A stretch of 64,000 nt of DNA from the NCBI GenBank assembly GCA_963726665.1, contig CAVSDW010000012.1, positions 62,001 through 126,000 on the forward strand. Direction: 5' to 3'. Each line of letters opens with the position of its first letter. The stretch's first letter is position 1. The notes beneath the pieces were generated by a model that worked only from the letters and a program-made list of their open reading frames with translations, was not told the origin of the DNA and made no database searches. Source of the stretch: RPQJ01 sp963726665. GTDB taxonomy: Bacteria > Pseudomonadota > Gammaproteobacteria > Steroidobacterales > Steroidobacteraceae. Both the position numbers and the translations under genes were made by a program. This document shows positions 9,341 through 17,678 of this stretch, piece after piece.

Positions 9341-10993
9341 CTAGTTGCAGCTGCTCAGTTTCATCGAGTGGATGTACGTCGACCAGTTGAAGTTGCCGGT
9401 CGTCGGGATGTACTCGGTCGTGAACACCATCTGGCAGCCGTCCGTCGGGTCCACGCTGATCGTGGCGTAATCACCCCAGCGCGTCAGGGTCCCGGTCTGC
9501 GAGGCCGGGCCCGTCAGCACCGATGCCTCCGTCCCCAGGGAGCCAGACGGATCAGACGCCGCGCGACCCGCGTAGCGGATTCCCGGGCTGATCGCCGCAC
9601 TCGACACGTTGTAACCGACGATGATGCCGCCGGTCTTGTCCATGGCCGCACTGCCCATCCAGCGATAGTCGCTGGTCGGTGCATAGGTACCCTGCTGGAA
9701 GACGGTCGGACTTGCCGACGCCATTGTTTTGCCAGACGCGTTGCGCAGTTCGTACCAGCGGATGCCGGTCGCGCTGTTCGCGACGACGGAATGGTTGACC
9801 AGCAGCGTCTCGTGATCGCCGAAATTCCGGTAGCTCAACCGGTACATCAGGCGGTCCGCGAGCGAGTCGAGCTTGTTGGTCGTACCCGCCTGCGGAATGC
9901 AGGTTCCTCCGCTGCAGGCGCGGGTGAAAGCCGCCACTCCCGCAACATTGGTCGGCCCCGTCAACGTGCCGGTGCCGGTCGTCCAGTTGACTGCGAATTT
10001 CCAGAACTGCAGCGCACTGGTGGAAATGCTCAGCAGGTAGTTGGGCGCCCCGGCCGGGGGCAGCGCGGTGCCCTCGATGTCGGCCGGCATGAGGCTGCCG
10101 TAGGCGTTGCTCGTCTGAGCGCAGATCTGTCGCGCCGAGAGGTCGCCGGCGATCATCTTGTCGCGCTCGAGGGCGCACACCTTGCTGCCCGAGAACGTGC
10201 GGCCGCGCTTGAACATGTTGTACGTGATGTAGTACGCGTCCGACCAGACGCCCATCTTCGGGTAGTCGTTGAAATCGGTGCCATACGAGTACGCATAGCG
10301 GGTGTAGGTGCCCGTCGGGTCGGGAGTGGTCGAAACGGCGACACACTGCATGTAGGGCGCTTTCGACACCGCGAATTGGGTCAGGATCCAGCGATTGGCG
10401 AACTGGTCGTACTGCACGATCGGGTCGCCGTCGTTGTACGTCTCGCAGGAGCCGCCGAAGCCCTGCCAGACAACATTGCCGTTCTTCGGGAAGCCGGGGA
10501 CCAGGTTAAAGCCCGTTATCTCGTTCGCGTACTGTGCCCCCGGACCGCCCCGTACCAACGTGTAGATCGCGTAACGCAGATTTACCCACTGTACATAGTG
10601 GTTCGGGCCAAGGTCGCCGGTCGTGTCGGGCGGCGCCACTTTGTAGTTTGGATCGATCGGCGTACCGACGGCTCCGGCGAGCGGCGAAATCTGCGCGGAC
10701 GAGCCACCGACCCCGCCGGCGGCGAGCGGATCGATTGCCGAGGGATTAGTGTTGCCGACCGGCAGCGGCCTGCCAGGCTCGAAGTCCCGTCCACCGCGCG
10801 CCACGCCCGGCAGGCCCCGATCATGCATCTCGCGCAGCGGCACCGGCGTCACGTCTGACTTGACCGGCAGGCTGACTTCCGCGCGCGCCTGCGGCGGCAG
10901 TTCACCATTGCCCTGGGCATTCGCGGGCGCGGACATCGCAATGGCGCCGCAAGCGGCGAACGCCAGGCACACGAGGCTTCTGGTCATGGACAC
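9341..10993 (-). CDS. Secreted protein of unknown function, possibly beta-propeller
   Basis: A 550-residue exported protein. It has a clear Sec signal peptide: the hydrophobic stretch LVCLAFAACGAIAM ends with a cleavage site after PANA near residue 26. The mature part is rich in Gly, Thr, Tyr and Asn. It contains repeated blade-like segments such as VQYDQFANRWILTQFAVS and WGDYATISVDPTDGCQMVF, which resemble extracellular beta-propeller or FG-GAP-like proteins. Several cysteines could form disulfides. No catalytic motif, anchor or sorting signal was recognised. It lies alone, with tRNA-Asn downstream on the opposite strand and the barrel gene upstream. The fold is inferred from composition only and the function is unknown. 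Confidence 0.75.
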   Translation of the reverse strand: MSMTRSLVCLAFAACGAIAMSAPANAQGNGELPPQARAEVSLPVKSDVTPVPLREMHDRGLPGVARGGRDFEPGRPLPVGNTNPSAIDPLAAGGVGGSSAQISPLAGAVGTPIDPNYKVAPPDTTGDLGPNHYVQWVNLRYAIYTLVRGGPGAQYANEITGFNLVPGFPKNGNVVWQGFGGSCETYNDGDPIVQYDQFANRWILTQFAVSKAPYMQCVAVSTTPDPTGTYTRYAYSYGTDFNDYPKMGVWSDAYYITYNMFKRGRTFSGSKVCALERDKMIAGDLSARQICAQTSNAYGSLMPADIEGTALPPAGAPNYLLSISTSALQFWKFAVNWTTGTGTLTGPTNVAGVAAFTRACSGGTCIPQAGTTNKLDSLADRLMYRLSYRNFGDHETLLVNHSVVANSATGIRWYELRNASGKTMASASPTVFQQGTYAPTSDYRWMGSAAMDKTGGIIVGYNVSSAAISPGIRYAGRAASDPSGSLGTEASVLTGPASQTGTLTRWGDYATISVDPTDGCQMVFTTEYIPTTGNFNWSTYIHSMKLSSCN

Positions 10994-11145
10994 TCCCCCT
11001 GCGGACCGCGCAATGCGGTCCAGACATGCGCCGAAAGCTAGCCTGTGCCGGCCGGTGAGTCAAACCCGGCACTGGCCATGGAGGAATATGTCCAAACGGC
11101 GCTCACGGTCGTGACGCACCGGAGCGTCGACGCCGTCAGCGAGCC

Positions 11146-11758
11146 TTAGAAGATGTATTGAATTCCCAGCTGGGTTTCAGCGATCCCCAGGTCGTACGAC
11201 TTGTAGTAGCTGTCTTCCTCGTACGCGAACGCGTCGGTCTGCAGGCTGATGCCCAGGTGCGGGGTCGGATAGAAACGCACGCCGATTCCGGCGCTGCCCA
11301 CCGTCTGATTGTCATCGCCGCAGCAGTTGGCATCGAATTTCACGCTGCCGATGCCGAGCTGGCCGAACAGTTCCCAGCCGCTCTTGCCGAACGGGATGAT
11401 TCCGACGACGTGCGCTGATATTGCGGACGCGTCGAAATCGTCCTTCTGGCCGGTATACGGGTCATCGACGCTGTAACTTCCCAGAGACGACAGCCGGGCT
11501 TCGACCGCCAGGTACCTGAAGAACTTGTAGCCACCGAACACGGCGTAACCAACGCCCGAATCGTCGAACTTGTAGACCATTGAACAGTCCGTCGTCTTCA
11601 AAGGCAGTGACGCCCACCAGTCCGCCAGCGTAGAAACCGCGGGCCAGCCTGCTCCGCCGCAATTGCGCTCGCCACTTGCACACAGCAGCACACAAGCGAT
11701 CAAGGCAGCCATGAACGAAAAGCGGTCGGCGTGAGTACGAGGACCTGGTTGATTTCAT
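11146..11758 (-). pseudogene. Outer-membrane beta-barrel protein gene with several frameshifts
   Basis: The C-terminal two-thirds read cleanly as an eight-strand OmpA/OmpW-type barrel: YKFDDSGVGYAVFGGYKFF, then alternating strands, ending ETQLGIQYIF with the terminal Phe expected of outer-membrane barrels. The first 150 bases do not hold one frame. Starting at the ATG ending at 11758 (MKSTRSS), a signal peptide can only be assembled by moving through frames giving MAALIACVLL, then VQVASAIAAEQAGPR, then GFYAGGLVGVTAFEDDG, and then the barrel frame: about four indels. That is far denser than elsewhere in the window. The gene may be truly inactive or the base calls may be poor here. It is monocistronic and its function, probably structural or porin-like, is unassigned. 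Confidence 0.7.
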
Positions 11759-11914
11759 GGCGTCCGCCCCTCTGTATTGATGCGCTCGCCCGCGTGCTTG
11801 CGGACACTGCTCGAGGCTACGCAATCAGCGCCCTGACTCAATAGGTAAAGACCCGCGCGCAGCGCGGAGCACCCGGCCAGACACGACCGTCAGCGGCGCT
11901 CTTTGTCCTCGGCT

Positions 11915-12928
11915 TCACGGGCGGCCCGCAGCTTCGCCGATGGGGCAGCTCGCCAGGCTGCTCTTGCCCGCTCGCGTGGGCTCGGCCCTCGGCGGGATCA
12001 GCACCGACAGGACCATCGTCGCCACCAGGATCAGTGCGGTCGCCGCGAGCGACCATCCGACCGGGATCTTGTAGATGCCCATGATCAGCATCTTCGTCCC
12101 GATGAAGCCGAGGATGAGCGCGAGGCCGTACGACAGCAGGTGGAATCTCTCGTGCATCCCGGCGAGCAGGAAATACATCGCCCTCAGGCCCAGGATCGCA
12201 AACACGTTCGACGTGAGCACGATGAACGGGTCGAGCGTAATCGCGAAAATGGCCGGTATGGAGTCGACGGCGAAGATGACGTCCACCACCGAGACCATGA
12301 CGATCACGACGAACAGCGGCGTCGCCACCCGGATACCGTCACGTACCGTGAAAAACTTCTCGCCGTCGAAGGTGGGCGAGATCCGGAAGCGGACGTTGAT
12401 CCACTTGAGCACGGGGTTGCTGCCGAGGTCGGGCTCCTGCCCCGCCGCCCACCACATCTTGATGCCCGTGAGCAGCAGGAACGCGCCAAACAGGTAGAGC
12501 AGCCAGTGGAACTTCGCGAGGAGCCATGCGCCGACCAGGATCAGCACGGCTCGCAGCACGATCGCCCCCATGATGCCGATCATGAGCACCCGCTTCTGGA
12601 ACTCCGCGGGTACGGCGAAATACGTGAATATCATCAGGAACACGAAGATGTTGTCGACCGCGAGCGCCTTCTCGATGAGGTAGCCGGTCACGAACTCGAG
12701 CGCCTTGGTGTTGGCGAACTCCGGCCCCTGTGTGCCCCGCAGGTGCCACCAGAGCCAGGCCACGAACACGAACGACACCAGCACCCAGACGAGCGACCAG
12801 ATCGCCGCCTCGCGCATGCCGACGCGATGCGCTCCCTGGCTGCGCATGGCCGTGAAGTCGATCACCAGCGCCACGATGACGAAGGCGAGGAAGATCCCCC
12901 ACATCATCGGCGTGCCGATGCCGGTCAT
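11915..12928 (-). CDS. TerC/Alx-family integral membrane protein (3' part of a fused frame)
   Basis: About 337 residues from the internal ATG at 12928 (MTGIGTPMMWGIFLAFVIVA), with roughly nine hydrophobic segments. The family signatures are present: AVDNIFVFLMIF in the first half and VVDVIFAVDSIPAIFAIT in the second, whose acidic residues lie within the membrane. TerC/Alx proteins are linked to manganese export and tellurite resistance. A GGGTGG lies just before the internal ATG, so it can be translated on its own. However, the frame is continuous with the aminotransferase upstream (see 12929-14233). A single missing or extra base would turn this into the common ATGA overlap of two separate genes. 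A Mn export role is inferred from the family. Confidence 0.85.
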   Translation of the reverse strand: MTGIGTPMMWGIFLAFVIVALVIDFTAMRSQGAHRVGMREAAIWSLVWVLVSFVFVAWLWWHLRGTQGPEFANTKALEFVTGYLIEKALAVDNIFVFLMIFTYFAVPAEFQKRVLMIGIMGAIVLRAVLILVGAWLLAKFHWLLYLFGAFLLLTGIKMWWAAGQEPDLGSNPVLKWINVRFRISPTFDGEKFFTVRDGIRVATPLFVVIVMVSVVDVIFAVDSIPAIFAITLDPFIVLTSNVFAILGLRAMYFLLAGMHERFHLLSYGLALILGFIGTKMLIMGIYKIPVGWSLAATALILVATMVLSVLIPPRAEPTRAGKSSLASCPIGEAAGRP

Positions 12929-14233
12929 GCGTTGACCGCCACCCGGGTTGCAGACGCCCGTCAGTTCGCGCAGCGATTCCGCGACGATCCCAAGGCCTTC
13001 GCGCACGATTGCGTCGGAGGCGGTCAGCGGCACCAGGAAGCGGATCACGTTGCCGTAGATTCCGCAGGAGAGAAGCACGAGTCCTTTCTCTCCCGCACGC
13101 TTCGTCAGTGCCTTGGTCAGGTCGGGGTCGGGTGAGTGAGGATCCCCGTTCTTGACGAGCTCGATCGCGACCATCGCGCCGAGGTTGCGCACCTCGCCGA
13201 TCGCCGGGATCTCGCGTGCCAGCTCGCGCAGCGAGCCCGTCATCAACTCACCGATGGCGACCGCGCGCGCGCAGAGATTCTCCTGCTCGATCGCATCGAT
13301 CACGGCAAGGGCCGCGGCGCAGGCGATCGGCGAGCCCGCGTAGGTGCCGCCGAGTCCGCCCGGCCCCGGGGCATCCATGATCGCGGCCTTGCCCACGACG
13401 GCCGCCAGCGGGAATCCGCCCGCGAGGCTCTTGGCCATGGTCATCAGGTCGGGCTCGACGCCGGCGTGCTCGATCGCGAACATGCGGCCGGTGCGCGCGA
13501 ATCCGGTCTGGATCTCGTCGATCACGAGCACGATCCCGTGCTGGTCGCAGAGCCTGCGCAGCGCCTGCAGGAACTCGGGCGGCGCCACGTAGAAGCCACC
13601 CTCGCCCATCACCGGCTCGATGATGATCGCCGCGACGCGCGCGGGCTCGATATCGAACTTGAAGATGTGTTCGAGCGCAGCGAGGCTGTCCTCGACACTG
13701 ACCCCGTGGTATGCGATCGGGAACGGGGCGTGGTAGACCTCGGCCGGGAACGGCCCGAACCCGGCCTTGTACGGCGCGACCTTGCCGGTGAGCGCCATGG
13801 CCATGAACGTGCGTCCGTGGAAACCGCCGCCGAACGCGATCACCCCCGAGCGGCCCGTGTGCGCGCGGGCGATCTTGATGCAGTTCTCGACCGCCTCGGC
13901 TCCCGTGGTCACGAAGATCGCCTTCTTGGGCGACGGACCCGGAGCGAGCCGGTTCAGTTTCTCGGCGAGCGCGACCGCGGACTCGTAGGGCGTGATCATC
14001 AGGCACGTGTGGCTGAAGGCGTCGAGCTGCTTCGCCACCGCCGCCTGCACCTTCGGGTGCAGGTGCCCGGTATTGAGCACTGCGATGCCCGCGGCAAAGT
14101 CGATGTAGCGCCGCCCTTCCACGTCCCACATCTCGGCGTTGCGTGCGCGCTCGATGTACACCGGAAGCTGGTTGCCGAGTCCGCGGGCGAAGGCCGCGTC
14201 GCGCCGCTTCTGCAGGTCCTGGTTGCTCGACAT
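12929..14233 (-). CDS. gabT: 4-aminobutyrate-type class III aminotransferase, fused in frame to TerC domain
   Basis: A PLP-dependent class III aminotransferase of about 430 residues. It probably moves the amino group of GABA or a similar omega-amino acid to 2-oxoglutarate. It begins MSSNQDLQKRRDAAFARGLG after a strong GGAGGA. Sites seen are TGAEAVENCIKIARAHTGR near 110-128, FHGRTF near 138, the IDEIQTGFARTG motif near 238-249 and the PLP lysine in MTMAKSLAGGFP at about residue 268. The domain ends near SLRELTG, where GabT proteins normally stop. The frame nevertheless continues without a stop through VCNPGGGQR into the TerC domain, giving a nominal 772-residue fusion. Given other one-base errors in this window, an artefactual fusion is likely. 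The substrate could also be ornithine-like or 5-aminovalerate. Confidence 0.85.
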
Positions 14234-14254
14234 GATTCCTCCGGGTTCCAGTGC

Positions 14255-15139
14255 TCAGCGGGCCAGGCGGCCGGCCGCGAGCCGGGAAAGATAGGCGGCG
14301 AACTGCTCGCCGAGGTGGGGGTGCTTGAGCGCGAATTCGACGGTCGCCTCGAGGTACCCGAGCTTCGACCCGCAGTCGTAGCGCTTGCCCTCGAACGCAT
14401 AGGCGTACACGGGTTCGTCGGCCATCAGCGCCGCGATGCCGTCGGTGAGCTGGATCTCCCCGCCCGCGCCGCGGCCGGTGGTCTCGAGTTTCCGGTAGAT
14501 CGCGGGCGTGAGCAGGTAACGGCCCACGACGGCGAGCGTGGAAGGCGCGTCCTTCGGCTTCGGCTTCTCGACGATCCGCTCCACGCGTGACAGGCGTCCT
14601 TCGACCGGGGTTGCGGCGACGATGCCGTAGCGGTCGGTGTGTTCGCGCTCGATCGTCTCGACGCCCAGTACGCTCGCGCGCCGGCCTTCGAAAGCCTTTG
14701 CCATCTGCGCGAGGCACGGCTCGTCTGCGTCGATGAGGTCGTCGGCGAGGTGCACGAAGAACGGCTCATCCCCCACGGCCGGCCGGGAGCACAGGACTGC
14801 GTGCCCGAGCCCGAGCGGCGCGGGCTGGCGGATGTAGATGCAGCTTGCGTACGACGGCACGATTCCGCGCACGGCCTCGAGCAGCTCCTGCTTGCCCTGC
14901 GCTTCGAGCTCCTTCTCGAGCTCGTGGTCGGTGTCGAAGTGATCCTCGATCGCGCGCTTCGCATAACCCGTGATGAAGACCAGCTTCTCGGCGCCTGCGG
15001 CGAGGGCCTCCTCCGCCGCGTACTGGATCAGCGGCTTGTCCACGATGGGCAGCATTTCCTTCGGACTGGCCTTGGTGGCCGGCAGGAAGCGCGTGCCGCG
15101 TCCCGCGACCGGAAAAACCGCCGTCTTGATGCGTACCAT
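14255..15139 (-). CDS. galU: UTP-glucose-1-phosphate uridylyltransferase
   Basis: It makes UDP-glucose from UTP and glucose-1-phosphate, feeding lipopolysaccharide and exopolysaccharide synthesis. The 294 residues match the family. The nucleotide-binding signature lies at residues 12-40 (GRGTRFLPATKASPKEMLPI, then DKPLIQYAAEEA). HLADDLIDA near 130 and IVEKPKPKDAPS near 190 are also characteristic, as is GGEIQLTDGIAALM in the C-terminal half. It is separated from the upstream gabT start by 21 bases and reads in the same direction, so the two may be co-transcribed, although no functional link is known. Confidence 0.96.
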   Translation of the reverse strand: MVRIKTAVFPVAGRGTRFLPATKASPKEMLPIVDKPLIQYAAEEALAAGAEKLVFITGYAKRAIEDHFDTDHELEKELEAQGKQELLEAVRGIVPSYASCIYIRQPAPLGLGHAVLCSRPAVGDEPFFVHLADDLIDADEPCLAQMAKAFEGRRASVLGVETIEREHTDRYGIVAATPVEGRLSRVERIVEKPKPKDAPSTLAVVGRYLLTPAIYRKLETTGRGAGGEIQLTDGIAALMADEPVYAYAFEGKRYDCGSKLGYLEATVEFALKHPHLGEQFAAYLSRLAAGRLAR

Positions 15140-15263
15140 GCGTGATCCCTGCCGAGTCGCCCCGAACCCGGCGAATCATAGCGGATCGCATGCTGCCCCC
15201 TCCACGCGACATCGGGACGCAGCGGCCGGTTCCCGGCGTTCCGGCCGCTGTGCCCGTGTGCCG

Positions 15264-15578
15264 TCAGGGCCTGGCGGGGGCCTTCTTCTGCGGCTGTGCC
15301 GGCTGCGCCGCCGCTGCGATGCGGATATTGCCGCGGTTCTGCTCCAGAACGCGCTCGCCGATGCCCTGTACCTTGAGCAGGTCCTCGGGGCTCTTGTACG
15401 GCCCGTTCTTCTGCCGGTACTCGACGATCGCCTGGGCCTTTGCGGGCCCGATCCCGTCGAGTTCGCGGGCCAGCGTGTTCGCATCCGCCGTGTTTACGTT
15501 GACCGGCCCGCCCCACGCGACGACCGGGAGCAGGCTCGCGACCAGCGCCCTGACCGCCATCCGGTATCCCTGTTTCAT
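15264..15578 (-). CDS. ComEA-like helix-hairpin-helix DNA-binding protein
   Basis: A short exported protein of 104 residues. The start at 15578 is chosen because it follows a strong AAGGAGG by six bases and opens a signal peptide (MKQGYRMAVRALVASLLPVVAWG). The mature part is a ComEA-type double helix-hairpin-helix (NVNTADANTLARELDGIGPA and VQGIGERVLEQNRGNIR), which binds double-stranded DNA without sequence preference. A Pro/Ala/Lys tail follows. In competent gammaproteobacteria such proteins pull DNA into the periplasm, but similar small proteins occur in bacteria without known competence. No other competence gene is nearby, so uptake is inferred. Confidence 0.88.
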   Translation of the reverse strand: MKQGYRMAVRALVASLLPVVAWGGPVNVNTADANTLARELDGIGPAKAQAIVEYRQKNGPYKSPEDLLKVQGIGERVLEQNRGNIRIAAAAQPAQPQKKAPARP

Positions 15579-15700
15579 GACTGCCTCCTTGGCTTCCACT
15601 CGCCGCATGCCCGGAATGGGTGCGGTCGGCGTCACCGTAACGGAGTGCTGCGGTCCTGCGCGCGTCGAGATCCTGCCCGGTTCGCGCAGATTTGGACGAT

Positions 15701-15729
15701 GGGGACAGTCCCCGTTGGGGACAGTCCCC
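15701..15729. repeat. Tandem GGGGACAGTCCCC repeat overlapping the lapB stop
   Basis: Two tandem palindromes GGGGACAGTCCCC separated by GTT. The base after the second palindrome begins CTATTT. That CTA (15729-15731) is the TAG stop of lapB on the minus strand, so the repeat overlaps the stop codon. It belongs to the same family as the copies at 2331, 5714 and 57208. Confidence 0.88.
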
Positions 15730-16907
15730 TATTTCGCGCCGGGCCGCGCGGCCCGCGGCAGGAACTCGAGGGCGGCGATCGCGCGCTGCGTGTCCCAGGA
15801 CTTGCAGCCGGGGCACTGCCACAGGAAGGTCGAACTGTCGATGCCGCAGACGCTGCATCGGTAGCGCGCGTGCCTCAGGACCACGTTGCGCAGCGCTCCC
15901 GCAACCGCGAGCAACTGGGCAGAGTCGGCTTCCACGCCCGGCGGCAGGAGCGCGCCGGACAGGTCGCGCAGGTCGCTGTCTGTCGCGAGAAGTTCCCGCA
16001 CGCACTCGAGGATGACCGGGTTGTCGTAATACCCGCTCACGATGGCGGCGTAGGCGATCTCGGAGCGGTTGCCGACACCGTTGCGCAGCAGTTCGCGCAG
16101 CGACTCGTCGAAGGCGTCGGTGTCGCCGGCCTGTCGCGCGGCCTCCGCCAGGCGCGGCAGCACGAGCGGCAGCAGGTGGAAGTCGAGCCTCACGACTCGA
16201 CGGTAGAGCTGCACCGCGTACCCGGGATCGCCCTGCATGCGTGCCACGTCACCGCGCAGGATCGCGGCCCGGCCCGACTCCTTCTGCTCCCGCCGCGCGG
16301 TCCGCAGGTGCGCACGGGCCGCGTCCAGGTCGCGCTGCGCAATGGCCGACTCGGCGAGTTCGCACCAGTAGTGCGCGATCGCGCCCGGCTGGTCCGGCAC
16401 GCCCACCGCGCGCAGGCGCTCGTGCATCGCCGCCGCCTGCACCCAGTCGTGCTGCAGCTCGTGGATGCGCACGAGGTGCGCGAGGGCCACCGCCGGCTCG
16501 CGACCGCTGTCGGCAAGTTCCAGGAAGAGCTTTTCGGCGCGGTCGTAGAGCCCGGCCCTGAAGTAGTCGCGCGCGAGTTCGGTGAGCGCAGCGTCGCGGT
16601 GCCTCGGATCCAGGCCCGCGCGGCTCACGATGTGCTGGTGGACCCGTATGGCGAGATCGACCTCGCCTCGCCGCCGGTAGAGGCTGCCCAGCGCGAAATG
16701 AGTGTCGATCGTCTCGTCGTCGCTCGCCGCGAGCCCCAGGAACACCTCGAGGGCGCGGTCCGGCTTGTCGTCCAGCAGGTAACGCACGCCATCGAGATAG
16801 CGCTCGCGACGGCGCACCCGCCGCCGACGCCTGTGCTCGGCGTACGCGGCCGTCACGCCCCACCCGGTCGCGAGCGTCCCCGTGAACACCATCCAGAACG
16901 TGTTCAC
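15729..16907 (-). CDS. lapB: Lipopolysaccharide assembly protein B (YciM)
   Basis: LapB is an inner-membrane-anchored cytoplasmic TPR protein. With FtsH it controls LpxC turnover and so balances lipopolysaccharide and phospholipid synthesis. The 392 residues match the family. The N-terminal 20 residues (MNTFWMVFTGTLATGWGVTA) are the membrane helix, and TPR helices run from about 45 to 340. The C-terminal rubredoxin-like metal site is complete, with CSVC near 355 and CPGC near 370. It starts with GTG at 16905-16907, four bases after the lapA stop, so lapA and lapB are coupled. The final codon is followed by a palindromic repeat that carries its TAG stop. Confidence 0.95.
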   Translation of the reverse strand: MNTFWMVFTGTLATGWGVTAAYAEHRRRRRVRRRERYLDGVRYLLDDKPDRALEVFLGLAASDDETIDTHFALGSLYRRRGEVDLAIRVHQHIVSRAGLDPRHRDAALTELARDYFRAGLYDRAEKLFLELADSGREPAVALAHLVRIHELQHDWVQAAAMHERLRAVGVPDQPGAIAHYWCELAESAIAQRDLDAARAHLRTARREQKESGRAAILRGDVARMQGDPGYAVQLYRRVVRLDFHLLPLVLPRLAEAARQAGDTDAFDESLRELLRNGVGNRSEIAYAAIVSGYYDNPVILECVRELLATDSDLRDLSGALLPPGVEADSAQLLAVAGALRNVVLRHARYRCSVCGIDSSTFLWQCPGCKSWDTQRAIAALEFLPRAARPGAK

Positions 16908-16911
16908 GGTG

Positions 16912-17202
16912 TCAGCCGGGGTCCGGCGAATCCGCCGATTCCCGCCGCCGTGCCTCGGCGAGCCGGAGCGCCTCGCGCAGGCGCCCGCGCTCCGACAGCA
17001 GGCGCGCGATCCAGTGCGAGCGCCAGAGCGCGCCGCCGAGCAGTCCGGCCGAGAAAGCGATCAGGAGCGCGAGCCCCGATGAGACCTCGAAGCGAGCAAT
17101 CGCGACGTCCACGGCAAAGCGTTGCTGGTTGAGCGCGGTGAAGATCACCGCGAGAGCGACCAGCAGGACGATGGCGGAAAGTGAGGCGATTCGCCGAAGC
17201 AT
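16912..17202 (-). CDS. lapA: Lipopolysaccharide assembly protein A (YciS)
   Basis: A 96-residue inner-membrane protein with two hydrophobic segments: SLSAIVLLVALAVIFTAL near residues 6-23 and GLALLIAFSAGLLGGALW near 43-60. A short basic cytoplasmic coiled tail follows. The two-helix plan and the NQQ motif after helix one are typical of LapA, which acts with LapB in lipopolysaccharide biogenesis. The ATG at 17202 is preferred over a TTG two codons upstream. It is directly followed by lapB and preceded by ihfB, the common gammaproteobacterial order rpsA-ihfB-lapA-lapB. Confidence 0.92.
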   Translation of the reverse strand: MLRRIASLSAIVLLVALAVIFTALNQQRFAVDVAIARFEVSSGLALLIAFSAGLLGGALWRSHWIARLLSERGRLREALRLAEARRRESADSPDPG

Positions 17203-17261
17203 CTGCAACCGGACGAATGGGTGACAACCGGCAGTCTAGCACCCGCGCTGGCTCGATCCCG

Positions 17262-17573
17262 TCACTGGGCGGGCGCAGGCGGCTCCGGGACGTCCGGCTC
17301 GTTGACCCGCTCACGCAGGTCCTTGCCCGGCTTGAAGTGCGGAACGTACTTGCCGGCGAGCGCGACCGACTCGCCCGTCTTTGGATTGCGGCCCTGCCGC
17401 GGCGGACGGAAATGGAGACTGAAGCTGCCGAACCCGCGGATCTCGATGCGCTGCCCCTGGGCGAGCGCGTCGCTCATGATCTCGAGGATCTGCTTGACCG
17501 CGAGTTCCACGTCCTTCGCCGGCAGATGGCTCTGCTTGGCGGCGATGAGCTCGATGAGCTCGGACTTGGTCAT
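17262..17573 (-). CDS. ihfB: Integration host factor beta subunit
   Basis: The beta chain of IHF, a sequence-specific DNA-bending heterodimer used in recombination, replication and promoter activation. The 103 residues start MTKSELIELIAAKQSHLPAK. The beta-arm motif GRNPKTGESV near residues 61-70 carries the proline that intercalates into the minor groove, and RIEIRGFGSFSLHFRPPR precedes it. The short Pro-rich tail DVPEPPAPAQ is a common lineage-specific extension. It lies downstream of rpsA on the same strand, as in most gammaproteobacteria. Confidence 0.96.
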   Translation of the reverse strand: MTKSELIELIAAKQSHLPAKDVELAVKQILEIMSDALAQGQRIEIRGFGSFSLHFRPPRQGRNPKTGESVALAGKYVPHFKPGKDLRERVNEPDVPEPPAPAQ

Positions 17574-17678
17574 GCTGCGCTCGCCGTCCACTTGCGACAC
17601 TCCCTCGCTGTTCCCCACTGGTCCGATACGCGGGTCCCTGCGGCGGGCTGCCGCCGCAGGGACCACGTTCGACTCTAT

